The position numbers and the translations under genes were made by a program. Below the pieces are notes generated by a model. It was not told where the DNA came from. It searched no databases and saw only the letters and a list, made by a program, of their open reading frames with translations. This document shows positions 7,791-16,148 of a DNA stretch of 17,867 bases, piece after piece. This stretch comes from Deltaproteobacteria bacterium (lineage in GTDB: Bacteria; Desulfobacterota; Desulfobacteria; Desulfobacterales; SURF-15): the NCBI GenBank assembly GCA_024644775.1, contig JAHEHB010000056.1:1-17867 (forward strand), read 5' to 3'. Every line of letters starts with the position of its first letter. The first letter of the stretch is position 1.

Positions 7791-8597
7791 TTAAGCTTTT
7801 GGTTTTCGTTTGATAATCAGCCCGAGTGGATCGATTTTTTCTCTGACAAGGCGAAGTTCTTCGGAACTCGGCGACGTAATTTCTCGGCTTTCCCGTGTTT
7901 CTATCGAAAACCCAACGTCTTTGATGACGTCATCCGGCGTGATTCCAGGATAATAGCCCCAGAGGTACATGCGTCTGCTATCCTTTGAGAAACGAAATAG
8001 GGCCATATCGGTAATGACAATTGAATCCACGGGTATAGAAAGCCCTTGGCGCTTCCGATTTTCCGGATCTTGAGGCATACCGGGGGAGGACACATAGTCG
8101 AGTGCGGTTACAAACCGTCGGCGTTCCTGTTTCATGAAGGTGATCACTCTGCCCGCATAGGCCGCTGCATCACAAGCCCCACCGGCACCCGGAAACCGCA
8201 TCTTTGGATGCCAGTAATCTCCTAAACAGGTTGAGTTCAGACTTCCGTACGGATCAATTTGCGCCGCACCCAAGATGGCCACCACTCTGTGACTCGTCCG
8301 AGGGTTCTGGAGGATCGCAAAACTTTCAGCCAAACCCGCATTGATGGTCGTACCCAGCATTACACGAGGATCCCCCACGGATAAAGGCAGTTCCTGGAGT
8401 TCACAGTCGATTCCTCCGGTTTCAAAAAAGATGATGCTACGAGGGGCGCAGATATGCTTTGCCGCCATTGCGGCTACCATTGATATTCCGGTTCCGCAGA
8501 ACACGATATCTTCATCCCGAATTTCTCTGGCAGCGACAATGGCCATCATTTCTTGGCGTGAATACTCTAACATTTTGTTTCCATTTGAAAATCTCAT
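7791..8597 (-). CDS. gctB: Glutaconate CoA-transferase-type beta subunit
   Basis: This is the beta subunit of a family I CoA-transferase, which moves CoA between carboxylic acids. The 268 residues closely resemble the GctB proteins known from glutamate-fermenting bacteria: FFETGGIDC (57-65) places Glu59 where GctB has its catalytic glutamate, and AQIDPYGSLNST plus GDYWHPKMRFPGAGGA (112-141) match conserved GctB stretches. Keeping this Glu argues against the related IpdB-type ring hydrolases, which lack it. Substrates of the family include glutaconate and (R)-2-hydroxyglutarate. The ATG at 8597 lies 3 bases after the gctA stop without a clear ribosome binding site, implying translational coupling. 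An internal start at residue 9 is possible. Confidence 0.88.
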   Translation of the reverse strand: MRFSNGNKMLEYSRQEMMAIVAAREIRDEDIVFCGTGISMVAAMAAKHICAPRSIIFFETGGIDCELQELPLSVGDPRVMLGTTINAGLAESFAILQNPRTSHRVVAILGAAQIDPYGSLNSTCLGDYWHPKMRFPGAGGACDAAAYAGRVITFMKQERRRFVTALDYVSSPGMPQDPENRKRQGLSIPVDSIVITDMALFRFSKDSRRMYLWGYYPGITPDDVIKDVGFSIETRESREITSPSSEELRLVREKIDPLGLIIKRKPKA

Positions 8598-8600
8598 AAA

Positions 8601-9569
8601 CTAGAGATAATTCCTGGGCCGGTACCCGAGTATCGGGTCCGCTTTTAAGGATTCAAGCGCATCCTTACCGATATGATTCAAATATTCTCCGTGAGAAGAA
8701 ACCCCGAATACAAATTTATCCAGATAGGCCTTGAAGCCATCATCGGTCTCTGCCTCTTTGCCATAGTAGAGCAAATGCTCATCGTCATAATCATAATAAC
8801 CGTTACAGGCGGTGGGATGCGCACCATAAGGCACCGGCACAACAGCATCCACAATAAAAAAAGGGATCTTATTTCGATCCGGATCCTTGCGCATCTCATT
8901 CCGTGATACGAGTTCTTCACAAGAAACGATGAGCCGTCTGGCTGCCTTGGCCTGTTCCACATCGGCAAAGGTAAGACCCTCGATACGGCAAGTCCCTTCG
9001 GCATCTGCCTTTTGGACATGCAAAAGAGTTACATCCGGCTGAATTGCGGGAACGACGATGAGGTCTTCTTCTTTTCCCGGTCCGGCAAAGGGATTTTTAA
9101 TAATCGCTAATTTTTTATCCGAAATTTTGGGAGTTTCTCGCCGAAAGGATTCATCGAACCCCCACTTTTTTAGAACATCAGTTTCCAGTACTCCTTTTAA
9201 CGGCAAAAAGGGAACGCCCATGGCCCCTGCTAAAAATCGTAACACCATCTGATGATTGGTGTAATCCTCGAATCGAACCGCTCCTCCTTCGATGGCGTTT
9301 CTGAAGCGAATGCCGCCGGATGGTGAAAACCGAGCCGTTCCCCCATAAGCAAATTCCATCGCCTTTACACACCCGGCACCGATTAACACGTCGAATGCTT
9401 GACCCTGGGAATGCACATACACATGAAGATCTTTAATCTTCTGCCTGACGATTTCATAGGCAAGCGCCATGGGATTTCGGACAATGGTAAATCCGCCCAG
9501 GGAGATATGATCTCCGTCATGAACAAATCGCCGTACCGCCTCTTTAGAGCTCATGACTTTATCAGTCAT
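8601..9569 (-). CDS. gctA: Glutaconate CoA-transferase-type alpha subunit
   Basis: This is the alpha subunit partner of the adjacent gctB product; together they would form the active CoA-transferase in the cytoplasm. From the start chosen here the product is 322 residues, about the usual GctA length. The N-terminal HDGDHISLGGF (17-27) is the glycine-rich CoA-binding region. DAVVPVPYGAHPTACNGYYD (241-260) is almost the same as the corresponding GctA segment, and IKNPFAGPGKEEDLIVVPA is another shared block. The frame is open to 9605, but that would overlap the M81 gene by 31 bp. The ATG at 9569 lies 5 bp after the M81 stop, with GGAAG and AAAGGG just upstream, and matches the family N terminus. 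Confidence 0.88.
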   Translation of the reverse strand: MTDKVMSSKEAVRRFVHDGDHISLGGFTIVRNPMALAYEIVRQKIKDLHVYVHSQGQAFDVLIGAGCVKAMEFAYGGTARFSPSGGIRFRNAIEGGAVRFEDYTNHQMVLRFLAGAMGVPFLPLKGVLETDVLKKWGFDESFRRETPKISDKKLAIIKNPFAGPGKEEDLIVVPAIQPDVTLLHVQKADAEGTCRIEGLTFADVEQAKAARRLIVSCEELVSRNEMRKDPDRNKIPFFIVDAVVPVPYGAHPTACNGYYDYDDEHLLYYGKEAETDDGFKAYLDKFVFGVSSHGEYLNHIGKDALESLKADPILGYRPRNYL

Positions 9570-9574
9570 ACCCT

Positions 9575-11086
9575 TTATCTTCCTTTCATCATATCTTTTG
9601 CCCATGTCGCCTCAGATGTATCCGCCAGTGCATCGAACGGGAAGAGTGGCCGACTCGCTTGCTTTAACTCAACAGCTTCCAGATGGGGTGTGGAACAACC
9701 TGATGCACCGCAATAGAGGATCCCGGCGGCAAATGACTCGTAATCCTGTCGAAATCCTTCAGGGCTTTTGGCAATCACAATCTTAAAGTGTTTCGGATCG
9801 AGCCCCAACGCCTCGTACACTATCGGGGAACTTCCCGGTCCGGTTTTCTCCGTCAATACTAACGTCACGTCGTTAACGTTGACGACAGCGGCGTTTCCCA
9901 TGTCCACCGGCATATTGTGACCACCGTGTCCGGAAAGTAAGTAAGTGACCTGTCCCAATTTCAGGATTTTCACTCTCAATTTCAGTGGTTGGGAAAAGGG
10001 ATCAAACCGGCCTCCGATTTCAAGTTCGATTTCGCTGCCTTCACCGGCAGTTAAACAGGTTTGCACCGCTGCCGCATCGACACAAAAGCACAATGCGCCG
10101 CCATCAGGAATCCGGTGGCTCACAAGCGCTTCCATTAACAACGTGCTGTCTCCAGGGGCTCCGCTGTTGGTAGCATCGTGACTCTCGGAAACCGCCACCG
10201 GTCTTCCCTCAATCTTCAGTGCTGCGGGCACGACCTGCTCCGGTTTTAAAAATTGTGTCTCCTTATGAAATCGCGTATTCCAGCACTCTTGGCTGACCGC
10301 TTCCGGGTTCAAGGGAGGCTTCTCTCCCAGGTAGGCTTGGTAAAAAGTCCAGCCCAGATTCGGCACATCAAGCCAAGGTTGTACCTGGTAAAGCCCGACG
10401 GAATGCACACTCGAGTCCTGCTCCGCTGCTATGATCCGCCGCCAAAGGTGGGCAAGCACGCCTCTATCCGTCGTCCGTCCATCAGTGTTGACAATCATCG
10501 GGATTTTCCATGCAGATATCTGGGGCCGTATTCCGGTCTTTAACAACTCCGCCAATACGTTTGCGGCGCGTTTTCCGCACTGAGCTTGGTCCACGTGAGG
10601 AAATGTGTGATACCCGACGAGTACATCTGCGTTTGATACCATTTTTCGAGTCAGATTGGCATGAAGATCCAATGTCGCCACCACCGGGATGCCGGAACCC
10701 ACCGTATCGCGGATCGCTTTCAACACGCTTCCGCCTAAATCGGGATCATCCACGCCTGCTTGTGCCCCATGCAATGAAATTATCACACCATCGACATTCT
10801 CTCGGCGCAACTTTTCCCCGATCCGGTCTACGATTTCCTCTATAAGTCCGGCACGCAAGGGTCCTCCATGCCAAGCGAGCGCACGTATCAGGCCCATCCA
10901 TTCGATCTCCTCACCAAGGATCTCAGGAAGCACAGCAAAACCGGCCAATTCACAGACATCACCGTACCTGTCCATTACGTCCTTTCCATACGCGAGTCCA
11001 TAGATTTCAAAGTCGCTCCAGTCCGTTGTGTGCGGATTGAGGCAATTTGTCTCCTGCAGAATCTGTCCAACAGCGATTCGTTTCAT
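9575..11086 (-). CDS. M81/MlrC-family zinc metallopeptidase
   Basis: The 503-residue protein belongs to the family named after MlrC, which hydrolyses linearised microcystin products in sphingomonads; most members have unknown substrates. The N-terminal domain shows QETNCLNP (11-18), ISLHGA (103-108), TLDLHAN (138-144) and GYHTFPHVD (158-166), the conserved His/Asp/Glu motifs that build the metal site. The C-terminal MlrC_C domain is marked by SHDATNSGAPGDST and LSGHGGHNM. No signal peptide is seen, so it is probably cytoplasmic. It starts 6 bp after the aminotransferase stop and ends 5 bp before gctA, so it shares their operon. That suggests an amidase or peptidase step feeding D-amino acids or dicarboxylates to the neighbours (inference). 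Confidence 0.88.
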   Translation of the reverse strand: MKRIAVGQILQETNCLNPHTTDWSDFEIYGLAYGKDVMDRYGDVCELAGFAVLPEILGEEIEWMGLIRALAWHGGPLRAGLIEEIVDRIGEKLRRENVDGVIISLHGAQAGVDDPDLGGSVLKAIRDTVGSGIPVVATLDLHANLTRKMVSNADVLVGYHTFPHVDQAQCGKRAANVLAELLKTGIRPQISAWKIPMIVNTDGRTTDRGVLAHLWRRIIAAEQDSSVHSVGLYQVQPWLDVPNLGWTFYQAYLGEKPPLNPEAVSQECWNTRFHKETQFLKPEQVVPAALKIEGRPVAVSESHDATNSGAPGDSTLLMEALVSHRIPDGGALCFCVDAAAVQTCLTAGEGSEIELEIGGRFDPFSQPLKLRVKILKLGQVTYLLSGHGGHNMPVDMGNAAVVNVNDVTLVLTEKTGPGSSPIVYEALGLDPKHFKIVIAKSPEGFRQDYESFAAGILYCGASGCSTPHLEAVELKQASRPLFPFDALADTSEATWAKDMMKGR

Positions 11087-11092
11087 GATTTT

Positions 11093-11935
11093 TTATTTTG
11101 GCGTTTTTGCGTGCAATGTTTCGTATAATCGATTCGTAATCGGGCCGACTTTACCATTTGCGATCGTTCGATCGTCGATTTTCACGATGGGCAGTACTTC
11201 TATGGTGGTCCCGCTAAAAAATACCTCATCTGCTGCAAACATTTCATCGCGGGTGTAAAACTGTTCTTCAAAAGGCAGGTTCAACTCTTTGACACAGTCA
11301 ATAACCATCATTCGTGTGATACCGTTTAAAATATTATGGTTTGCCGGGTGGGTAACGACCTTACTGCCACGGACGATAAATACATTCGATATGGTTGTCT
11401 CTCGCACAATACCCTCATCCGTCACAAAAATCGTGTCATACGCTCCGGCTTCAACCGCTTTTTGTTTGGCAAGGCAGTTCGGTAGCAGCTGCACCGTTTT
11501 GATGTCACAACGTCCCCAACGGATATCCGTTACGGTAATCGCAGTGGCCCCATTGACTCTTAATTCATTGTCAACTTCCTTTACCGGCCGCACCGTCATG
11601 ACAATCTGAACACTAACTGCATCCGTATAGGCATGATTTCTAGGAACAACCCCTCTGGATATTTGCAAATACACACCGGCACGTTCCATCCCGGATCGTT
11701 TCAGAATTTCGATCATGGCATTACGAATATCTTCTCGGGATACCGGTGGATAAGATAATTCTCTCAAAGACCGCTCGAGTCTGTCCAAGTGTTCCTCAAG
11801 GCCAAACATGTTACCGCTGTAACTGTTGACAACCTCGTATACTGCGTCTCCAAACTGATAGCCCCGGTCTTCTATCGGAACCATCGCTTCTTCTATGGGC
11901 ATAAACTTACCATTCAGATAAGCCAATTCCGGCAT
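11093..11935 (-). CDS. dat: D-amino acid aminotransferase-like (fold-type IV PLP enzyme)
   Basis: This enzyme transaminates amino acids with pyridoxal phosphate, probably D-isomers. The 280 residues match the usual D-amino acid transaminase length. DRGYQFGDAVYEVV (23-36) and the Arg99-x-His101 pair (VPRNHAY) are features of D-specific enzymes that bind the substrate carboxylate. Lys146 in DIKTVQLLPN is the PLP lysine, and Glu179 before TTISNV matches the conserved glutamate. The frame is open to 11965, but AAAGGAGGAG (11942-11951) sits 6 bases before the ATG at 11935, so that start is chosen. It is first in the operon with the M81 and gct genes. A branched-chain or aminodeoxychorismate-type activity is less likely given the R-x-H motif. 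Confidence 0.86.
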   Translation of the reverse strand: MPELAYLNGKFMPIEEAMVPIEDRGYQFGDAVYEVVNSYSGNMFGLEEHLDRLERSLRELSYPPVSREDIRNAMIEILKRSGMERAGVYLQISRGVVPRNHAYTDAVSVQIVMTVRPVKEVDNELRVNGATAITVTDIRWGRCDIKTVQLLPNCLAKQKAVEAGAYDTIFVTDEGIVRETTISNVFIVRGSKVVTHPANHNILNGITRMMVIDCVKELNLPFEEQFYTRDEMFAADEVFFSGTTIEVLPIVKIDDRTIANGKVGPITNRLYETLHAKTPK

Positions 11936-11954
11936 CGTAATCTCCTCCTTTGAA

Positions 11955-11967
11955 TAATGAATCATTA
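11955..11967. promoter_or_regulatory. Small palindrome in the leader of the dat operon
   Basis: TAATGA-A-TCATTA is a perfect 6+6 palindrome with one central base, 20 bp upstream of the dat start and overlapping a TATAAT-like word (minus strand, 11964-11969). It could be an operator. The nearest perfect TTGACA (11997-12002) is 27 bases from that TATAAT, too far for a standard promoter, so the promoter itself is not resolved. Confidence 0.3.
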
Positions 11968-12336
11968 TAACTCTTCTATCTTTATCGTAAAATCTTTGTC
12001 AAGCGGTTTCCAGGCGAAAATTCATATGCGATCGACCATTTAACTCTAGGTCAAAACCATTTGAAAAACCAAAGAAAAGCCAATTTCTCACTGACTCTCG
12101 GCGAACACACAAAAAGGGGCCGGACGACGACAATGCCATAGTCACCGAGAACTGTCGCCATATCCTATTAATTCTTGACACACAATTTTCTTTTTGGCAT
12201 GGTCACACATAATAAAGAAAGATACGATTCAACAAAATCTTAATTTAACATCGTTCTAATACAATTACTCCTTGTGCCACCGATTCTCGGTTAAGTAATG
12301 ACCGTCCGAAATTGAGATAGTTTTACCAAGTTAAAG

Positions 12337-12363
12337 CCCCGGATCTCCGACGTTGAGCCGGGG
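12337..12363 (+). promoter_or_regulatory. Leader hairpin upstream of the ABC binding-protein gene
   Basis: The 499-bp divergent gap 11936-12434 has no gene I can support. About 70 bp before the binding-protein start, CCCCGG and CTC (separated by a 2-base AT bulge) pair with GAG and CCGGGG around the loop CGACGTT, a 9-bp stem. TAATTTAGG follows, not a T-run, so it is not a normal terminator. It may be a structured leader. A TTGACA at 12175-12180 has no good -10 at the right distance. Confidence 0.3.
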
Positions 12364-12434
12364 TAATTTAGGTGTTCGTTAATCGTTACAGTAACTGTGC
12401 CATTGGGGAATAATCTTCAGAAAAGGAGGGAAAA

Positions 12435-13970
12435 ATGAAACTATCTTCTTACAGGTATTCTTGGACCTTGGTATTCGGTATTATGCTAACCTTTTTTGTT
12501 GTTTGGGGGATGGCTGTATCCACAGTCGATGCTCAAAATCCAAAACAGGGCGGTACACTCATTTTAGGCGCCTCCGGTGATATCTTGAGCTTCGACGCCT
12601 ACCATTACGGTTGGCTCAACAGTCGCAATCAGAAAATCGTATATAACCATTTAGTGCGCTACACCCACGACAACGAGGTTCAGCCCGAGCTGGCAGAAAA
12701 ATGGGATGTGGCCGATGACGGCAAAAGTATCGTATTGCACCTGCGCAAAGGAGTGAAATTTCACAACGGGCGTGAGATGACCTCTGATGACGTGGCCGCT
12801 AATTTCACCCGCGCGCGGAGTAAGGCTTATGGACGGCATGTCTATCAGATGACGCTAACCATTGACGATGTCGAGGTCTTGGACAAATACACGCTTAAGA
12901 TTTTTTATGAGACACCGACCCCGGCCATGTTCGACACCCTTTCACGGCTGGCTATCGTAGCTCCCGAGGCGTTCTATGACATCAAGAAAACGGCTGTCGG
13001 CACCGGACCCTTCAGGGTGAAGGAGTGGATCCCCGGCGACCACATCATTTACGAACGCAATCCCGATTACTGGGAAAAGGGCCTACCGTATCTGGATAAA
13101 ATCATGTTTCGTCCTTACACCGACACCGATGCCATGGTGCTGGCCTTGGAGTCCGGTGAGCTGGACATGATCGAGGGCGCACCCTATAAGGATGTGAGCC
13201 TTTTGCAAAAGAATTTCAGTTTAAACACCGGTCATCCCGGTTTCCTGTTCTACACACTCTATCTGAGCCCTAATTTTGAACCCTGGAACAAAAAAGAGGC
13301 ACGTCAGGCTGTGCAGTATTGTCTGAATCGAAAAGCAATCTCCGATGCTGTTCTCTTTGGCACGGGAGAGCCGACCACCTCTCCATTTCCACCCAGTAGT
13401 TTCGCCTGGCAAGAAAAGTTCGAGTTGTTCTATTCATTTAACATCGAAAAGGCGAAGGAACTGATAGCCGCGGCGGGTTACGAGGGCGGCGTGAAAGCCA
13501 CGGTGATGGCCTGCACGGCATATCCCGAACTCGCCGAGATGGCACAGATCTTAAAATCTGACTGTGCCCAAGCCGGCATCGAATTCGAGATAAAGAACTT
13601 GGACCCTGCCGAATGGTACCCGATCTTACAGAAAGCCAAATATCCGGCTACCTTTTCCTTTGCCAGCATGGGGCATCTGGACCCCAGTCAAGTGGTGATG
13701 GGCTCGGTTTACCGGATCCAGAACAACCCGCTTTGGGGCGACAAGCTGCCCAAGGCCTATCAAGAGGCAGCCCTCAAAGGCCAATCCATTATGGATCGAG
13801 AAGAACGCAAACAGCTTTACGGGAAGTTCCAGCAGGCACTCCTGGACGAATCCTGGGCCCTCGTAGTAGCCCGAAAGAGCCCCATCTTCGCCATGACGAA
13901 ATCTGTGAAAGGATTCGACACCTCCGTAGACTGCGCCATGCTGCTGGACCGTGTCTGGTTGGATAAGTAA
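12435..13970 (+). CDS. ABC transporter substrate-binding protein, peptide/opine type (SBP_bac_5)
   Basis: This is a periplasmic binding protein of the DppA/OppA class, delivering peptides, opines, nickel chelates or similar ligands to an ABC importer. The 511 residues begin with a signal peptide: basic start, hydrophobic core, probable cleavage after VDA at residue 33. The mature start KQGGTLILG and the family signature around GTGPFRVKEW...YERNPDYW support the class, as does LRKGVKFHNGREMTSDDV. A strong ribosome binding site (AAAAGGAGGG) precedes the ATG. It is the first gene of a three-gene unit with two permeases, 112 bp ahead of the first. The ligand is not predictable from the sequence. 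Confidence 0.93.
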   Translation: MKLSSYRYSWTLVFGIMLTFFVVWGMAVSTVDAQNPKQGGTLILGASGDILSFDAYHYGWLNSRNQKIVYNHLVRYTHDNEVQPELAEKWDVADDGKSIVLHLRKGVKFHNGREMTSDDVAANFTRARSKAYGRHVYQMTLTIDDVEVLDKYTLKIFYETPTPAMFDTLSRLAIVAPEAFYDIKKTAVGTGPFRVKEWIPGDHIIYERNPDYWEKGLPYLDKIMFRPYTDTDAMVLALESGELDMIEGAPYKDVSLLQKNFSLNTGHPGFLFYTLYLSPNFEPWNKKEARQAVQYCLNRKAISDAVLFGTGEPTTSPFPPSSFAWQEKFELFYSFNIEKAKELIAAAGYEGGVKATVMACTAYPELAEMAQILKSDCAQAGIEFEIKNLDPAEWYPILQKAKYPATFSFASMGHLDPSQVVMGSVYRIQNNPLWGDKLPKAYQEAALKGQSIMDREERKQLYGKFQQALLDESWALVVARKSPIFAMTKSVKGFDTSVDCAMLLDRVWLDK

Positions 13971-14082
13971 CGTCCCGGCTTGAGTTTTTGTATTTTGTGA
14001 CAACATACCCTTCACATAGAAAGTTTTAGCAGATGACGGCGCTACAGCGGGGAGTCGCGATTTTTCACCTGCGAGTAGATGA

Positions 14083-15042
14083 ATGATCGCTTACATACTG
14101 AGGAGAGTGCTTCAAGCCATTCCAGTGATCGTTATCACATCGCTGCTTATTTTCATGATGCTGCGGGCTATTCCAGGTGATCCGGCGGCGGTTATCTGCG
14201 GGCCAGACTGCCCTAAGGAGCAACTGGATGCCGTACGACGAGAGATGGGGCTTGACCGGCCCTGGTATACTCAATACGTCATCTGGCTGTGGCGAGCCTT
14301 GCAAGGTGACCTGGGCCGTTCCTTCATCAACGATTTTCCGGTAAGTGAACTATTGCGACGCACCCTGCCGGTCACGCTGGAGCTTACCTTCTGTGCCTTT
14401 TTTATCGCCATTGTCGTCTGCCTACCTGTGGGTTTGGTTGCAGCGGTAAAACCACGATCCGTGCTCGGCGTCAGCGCCAATTATTTTACTTCTCTGGGTC
14501 TGGCAGTTCCTACTTTTTGGCTGGGCATTTTGCTCGCGCTTTTTTTTGGATTTAAACTCGGGCTGTTGCCTGTCTCCGGCTATAAACGGGTGATGGAGTT
14601 TTCACCGTTCCGTTTTAATCCCCAGAACCTCAAATTCCTTGTCTTACCTTCAGTAAATTTAGGCATTGGTATTTCGGCTATTCTAGCTCGATTCCTCAAA
14701 TCCTCGCTGGAGGAGGTTTTAACCGCCGATTACGTACGCACCGCACGGGCGAAAGGGCTAAAGGAACGCGTCGTCATAACCCGACACGCTTTAAAGAACA
14801 GCCTGATCACGGTGGTTACCGTACTGGGCTTGCAACTGGGCGCCTTTATGGGGGGAGCCGTGGTTACCGAGGCAATATTTCGAATACCCGGCCTAGGCAA
14901 TCTCTTCTGGCAGGCGGTTCTCAAGCGAGACTATTTCATCGTTCAGGGCTTGGTACTATTTATCGTAATATCGTTTCTAGTCATTAACTTGATCACCGAT
15001 CTCGTTTACGCTTTTCTGGATCCCAGGATTCGGTACCGCTGA
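14083..15042 (+). CDS. ABC transporter permease, DppB/OppB type
   Basis: This is the first inner-membrane channel subunit of the importer. The 319 residues start with the usual MIAYILRRVLQAIPV helix and end in FLDPRIRY, as DppB/OppB permeases do. About six membrane helices are visible. The cytoplasmic EAA loop that contacts the ATPase is at about 210-227 (EEVLTADYVRTARAKGL), followed by VVTEAIFRIPGLG. The start has a weak ribosome binding site. A 112-bp spacer separates it from the binding-protein gene, and the second permease follows after 39 bp. No ATPase gene follows. Confidence 0.93.
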   Translation: MIAYILRRVLQAIPVIVITSLLIFMMLRAIPGDPAAVICGPDCPKEQLDAVRREMGLDRPWYTQYVIWLWRALQGDLGRSFINDFPVSELLRRTLPVTLELTFCAFFIAIVVCLPVGLVAAVKPRSVLGVSANYFTSLGLAVPTFWLGILLALFFGFKLGLLPVSGYKRVMEFSPFRFNPQNLKFLVLPSVNLGIGISAILARFLKSSLEEVLTADYVRTARAKGLKERVVITRHALKNSLITVVTVLGLQLGAFMGGAVVTEAIFRIPGLGNLFWQAVLKRDYFIVQGLVLFIVISFLVINLITDLVYAFLDPRIRYR

Positions 15043-15081
15043 TCGATAATTTACTAGACTCGAGCGCATCAAGGACAACTC

Positions 15082-15984
15082 ATGGCTGCTAAGCTAATGT
15101 CACGAGCCTTTTCAAAGAAGCCATCGGATAGGGGAGAAGGCATTTATCGCCGCGCTTTCCAGCGCTACCGTCGAAGCCGCCCGGGTATGGTAGGTCTTGT
15201 GGTGCTTATGATAATGGCCATTTTAGCGTTGGTGGGTCACTCCCTGAGTCCATATGATTATAGCGAGCATCACCTCAAGGATCGCTTTCATCCGCCCAGC
15301 TTACAATATCCAATGGGTGCGGACGAGTTTGGCCAGGATATTATGAGCCGCATCTTTTTTGGCTCACGCTACTCACTGGGCCTCTGTGCGTTATCGGTGC
15401 TTCTTTCTCTGATAATGGGCTCAATTCTTGGGCTTATTTCAGGTTATATTGGGCGGTACACCGATTCTATCGTGATGCGCATAATGGATATAATTCTATC
15501 GTTTCCTGCCATCCTACTCGCCATGGTTATGTCCGCGCTTATTGGCCGGGGAATCTGGAATGTTATTTGGGCCATTTTTATCATCAACATACCCACATTC
15601 GCACGCATCGTCCGGGCAAATGTATTGTCACAAAAGGAAAAAGAGTACGTTGAAGCCGCCAGTGCAGTCGGGGCCGGTAACCTTTACATTATGTTCCGCA
15701 CCATATTCCCCAATTGCATACCGGCCATTATGGTACAGGTCACTGTCTCTCTCGCCTTCGCCATCCTGCTCGAATCGGCGCTCAGCTTTTTGGGACTTGG
15801 CATTCAACCACCCACACCCAGTTGGGGAAGCATGCTTAATACCGGACGTCGATACATGCGTTACGGCTGGTGGATGGGGGTATTCCCCGGTATTTTCATC
15901 ACGGCACTTGTACTTAGTTTGAATCTCATTGCCGATAGCCTGCAGGAAGCTCTCGATCCCACACGACGATCCGGAAAACGCTGA
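15082..15984 (+). CDS. ABC transporter permease, DppC/OppC type
   Basis: This is the second channel subunit, pairing with the preceding permease. Its 300 residues include the OppC N-terminal region (RRSRPGMVGLVVL, 31-43, first helix), the conserved YPMGADEFGQDIMSR (76-90), and the EAA loop KEYVEAASAVGAG (188-199) followed by ESALSFLGLGIQPP, a hallmark of DppC-type permeases. It ends with the typical LNLIADSLQEALDP. The upstream AAGGAC is a modest ribosome binding site. This gene closes the transporter unit; the next gene is unrelated, so the ATP-binding subunits must be encoded elsewhere or are missing. Confidence 0.93.
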   Translation: MAAKLMSRAFSKKPSDRGEGIYRRAFQRYRRSRPGMVGLVVLMIMAILALVGHSLSPYDYSEHHLKDRFHPPSLQYPMGADEFGQDIMSRIFFGSRYSLGLCALSVLLSLIMGSILGLISGYIGRYTDSIVMRIMDIILSFPAILLAMVMSALIGRGIWNVIWAIFIINIPTFARIVRANVLSQKEKEYVEAASAVGAGNLYIMFRTIFPNCIPAIMVQVTVSLAFAILLESALSFLGLGIQPPTPSWGSMLNTGRRYMRYGWWMGVFPGIFITALVLSLNLIADSLQEALDPTRRSGKR

Positions 15985-16110
15985 TAGCTATTTTAACGAC
16001 TTTTCATTTTTATGCTTTTTGTTAATAACATCATGTTAAATATGAATTTGTTAATATTGAGTAACTGCTTATTTTGTACGAACGTTGTTGTTGCCAGGTA
16101 AAAAAATGTA

Positions 16111-16140
16111 TTGAAACAACATACAATTGTATGGTACAAA
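16111..16140 (+). promoter_or_regulatory. Promoter with a perfect operator palindrome in the spacer
   Basis: TTGAAA (16111-16116) and TACAAA (16135-16140) are spaced by 18 bases. Inside the spacer lies CATACAATTGTATG (16120-16133), a perfect 14-bp palindrome, and another half-site CATAC begins at 16141. The gene's likely ATG at 16149 is only 8 bases past the -10, so the transcript may be leaderless, which fits the absence of a ribosome binding site. This is the layout expected for autorepression by the HTH protein encoded just downstream (inference). Confidence 0.45.
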
Positions 16141-16148
16141 CATACATT

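Noticed and set aside
11999..12181. 60-codon minus-strand frame in the divergent gap before dat
   Set aside because: No ribosome binding site, no family resemblance, and it spans the region where promoters are expected.
11964..12213. Two TTGACA boxes (11997-12002 minus, 12175-12180 plus), each 27 bases from a TATAAT/CATAAT word
   Set aside because: A 27-base spacer is too long for a sigma-70 promoter; the shared distance is probably chance.
12190..12215. TTGGCATGGTCACAC as a possible sigma-54 promoter
   Set aside because: The GC of the -12 element is not at the required distance from the GG of the -24 element.
16074..16148. Upstream extension of the HTH-nucleotidyltransferase gene to the ATG at 16074
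   Set aside because: The 25 extra residues are Cys-rich, have no counterpart in the fold, and run through the promoter palindrome.
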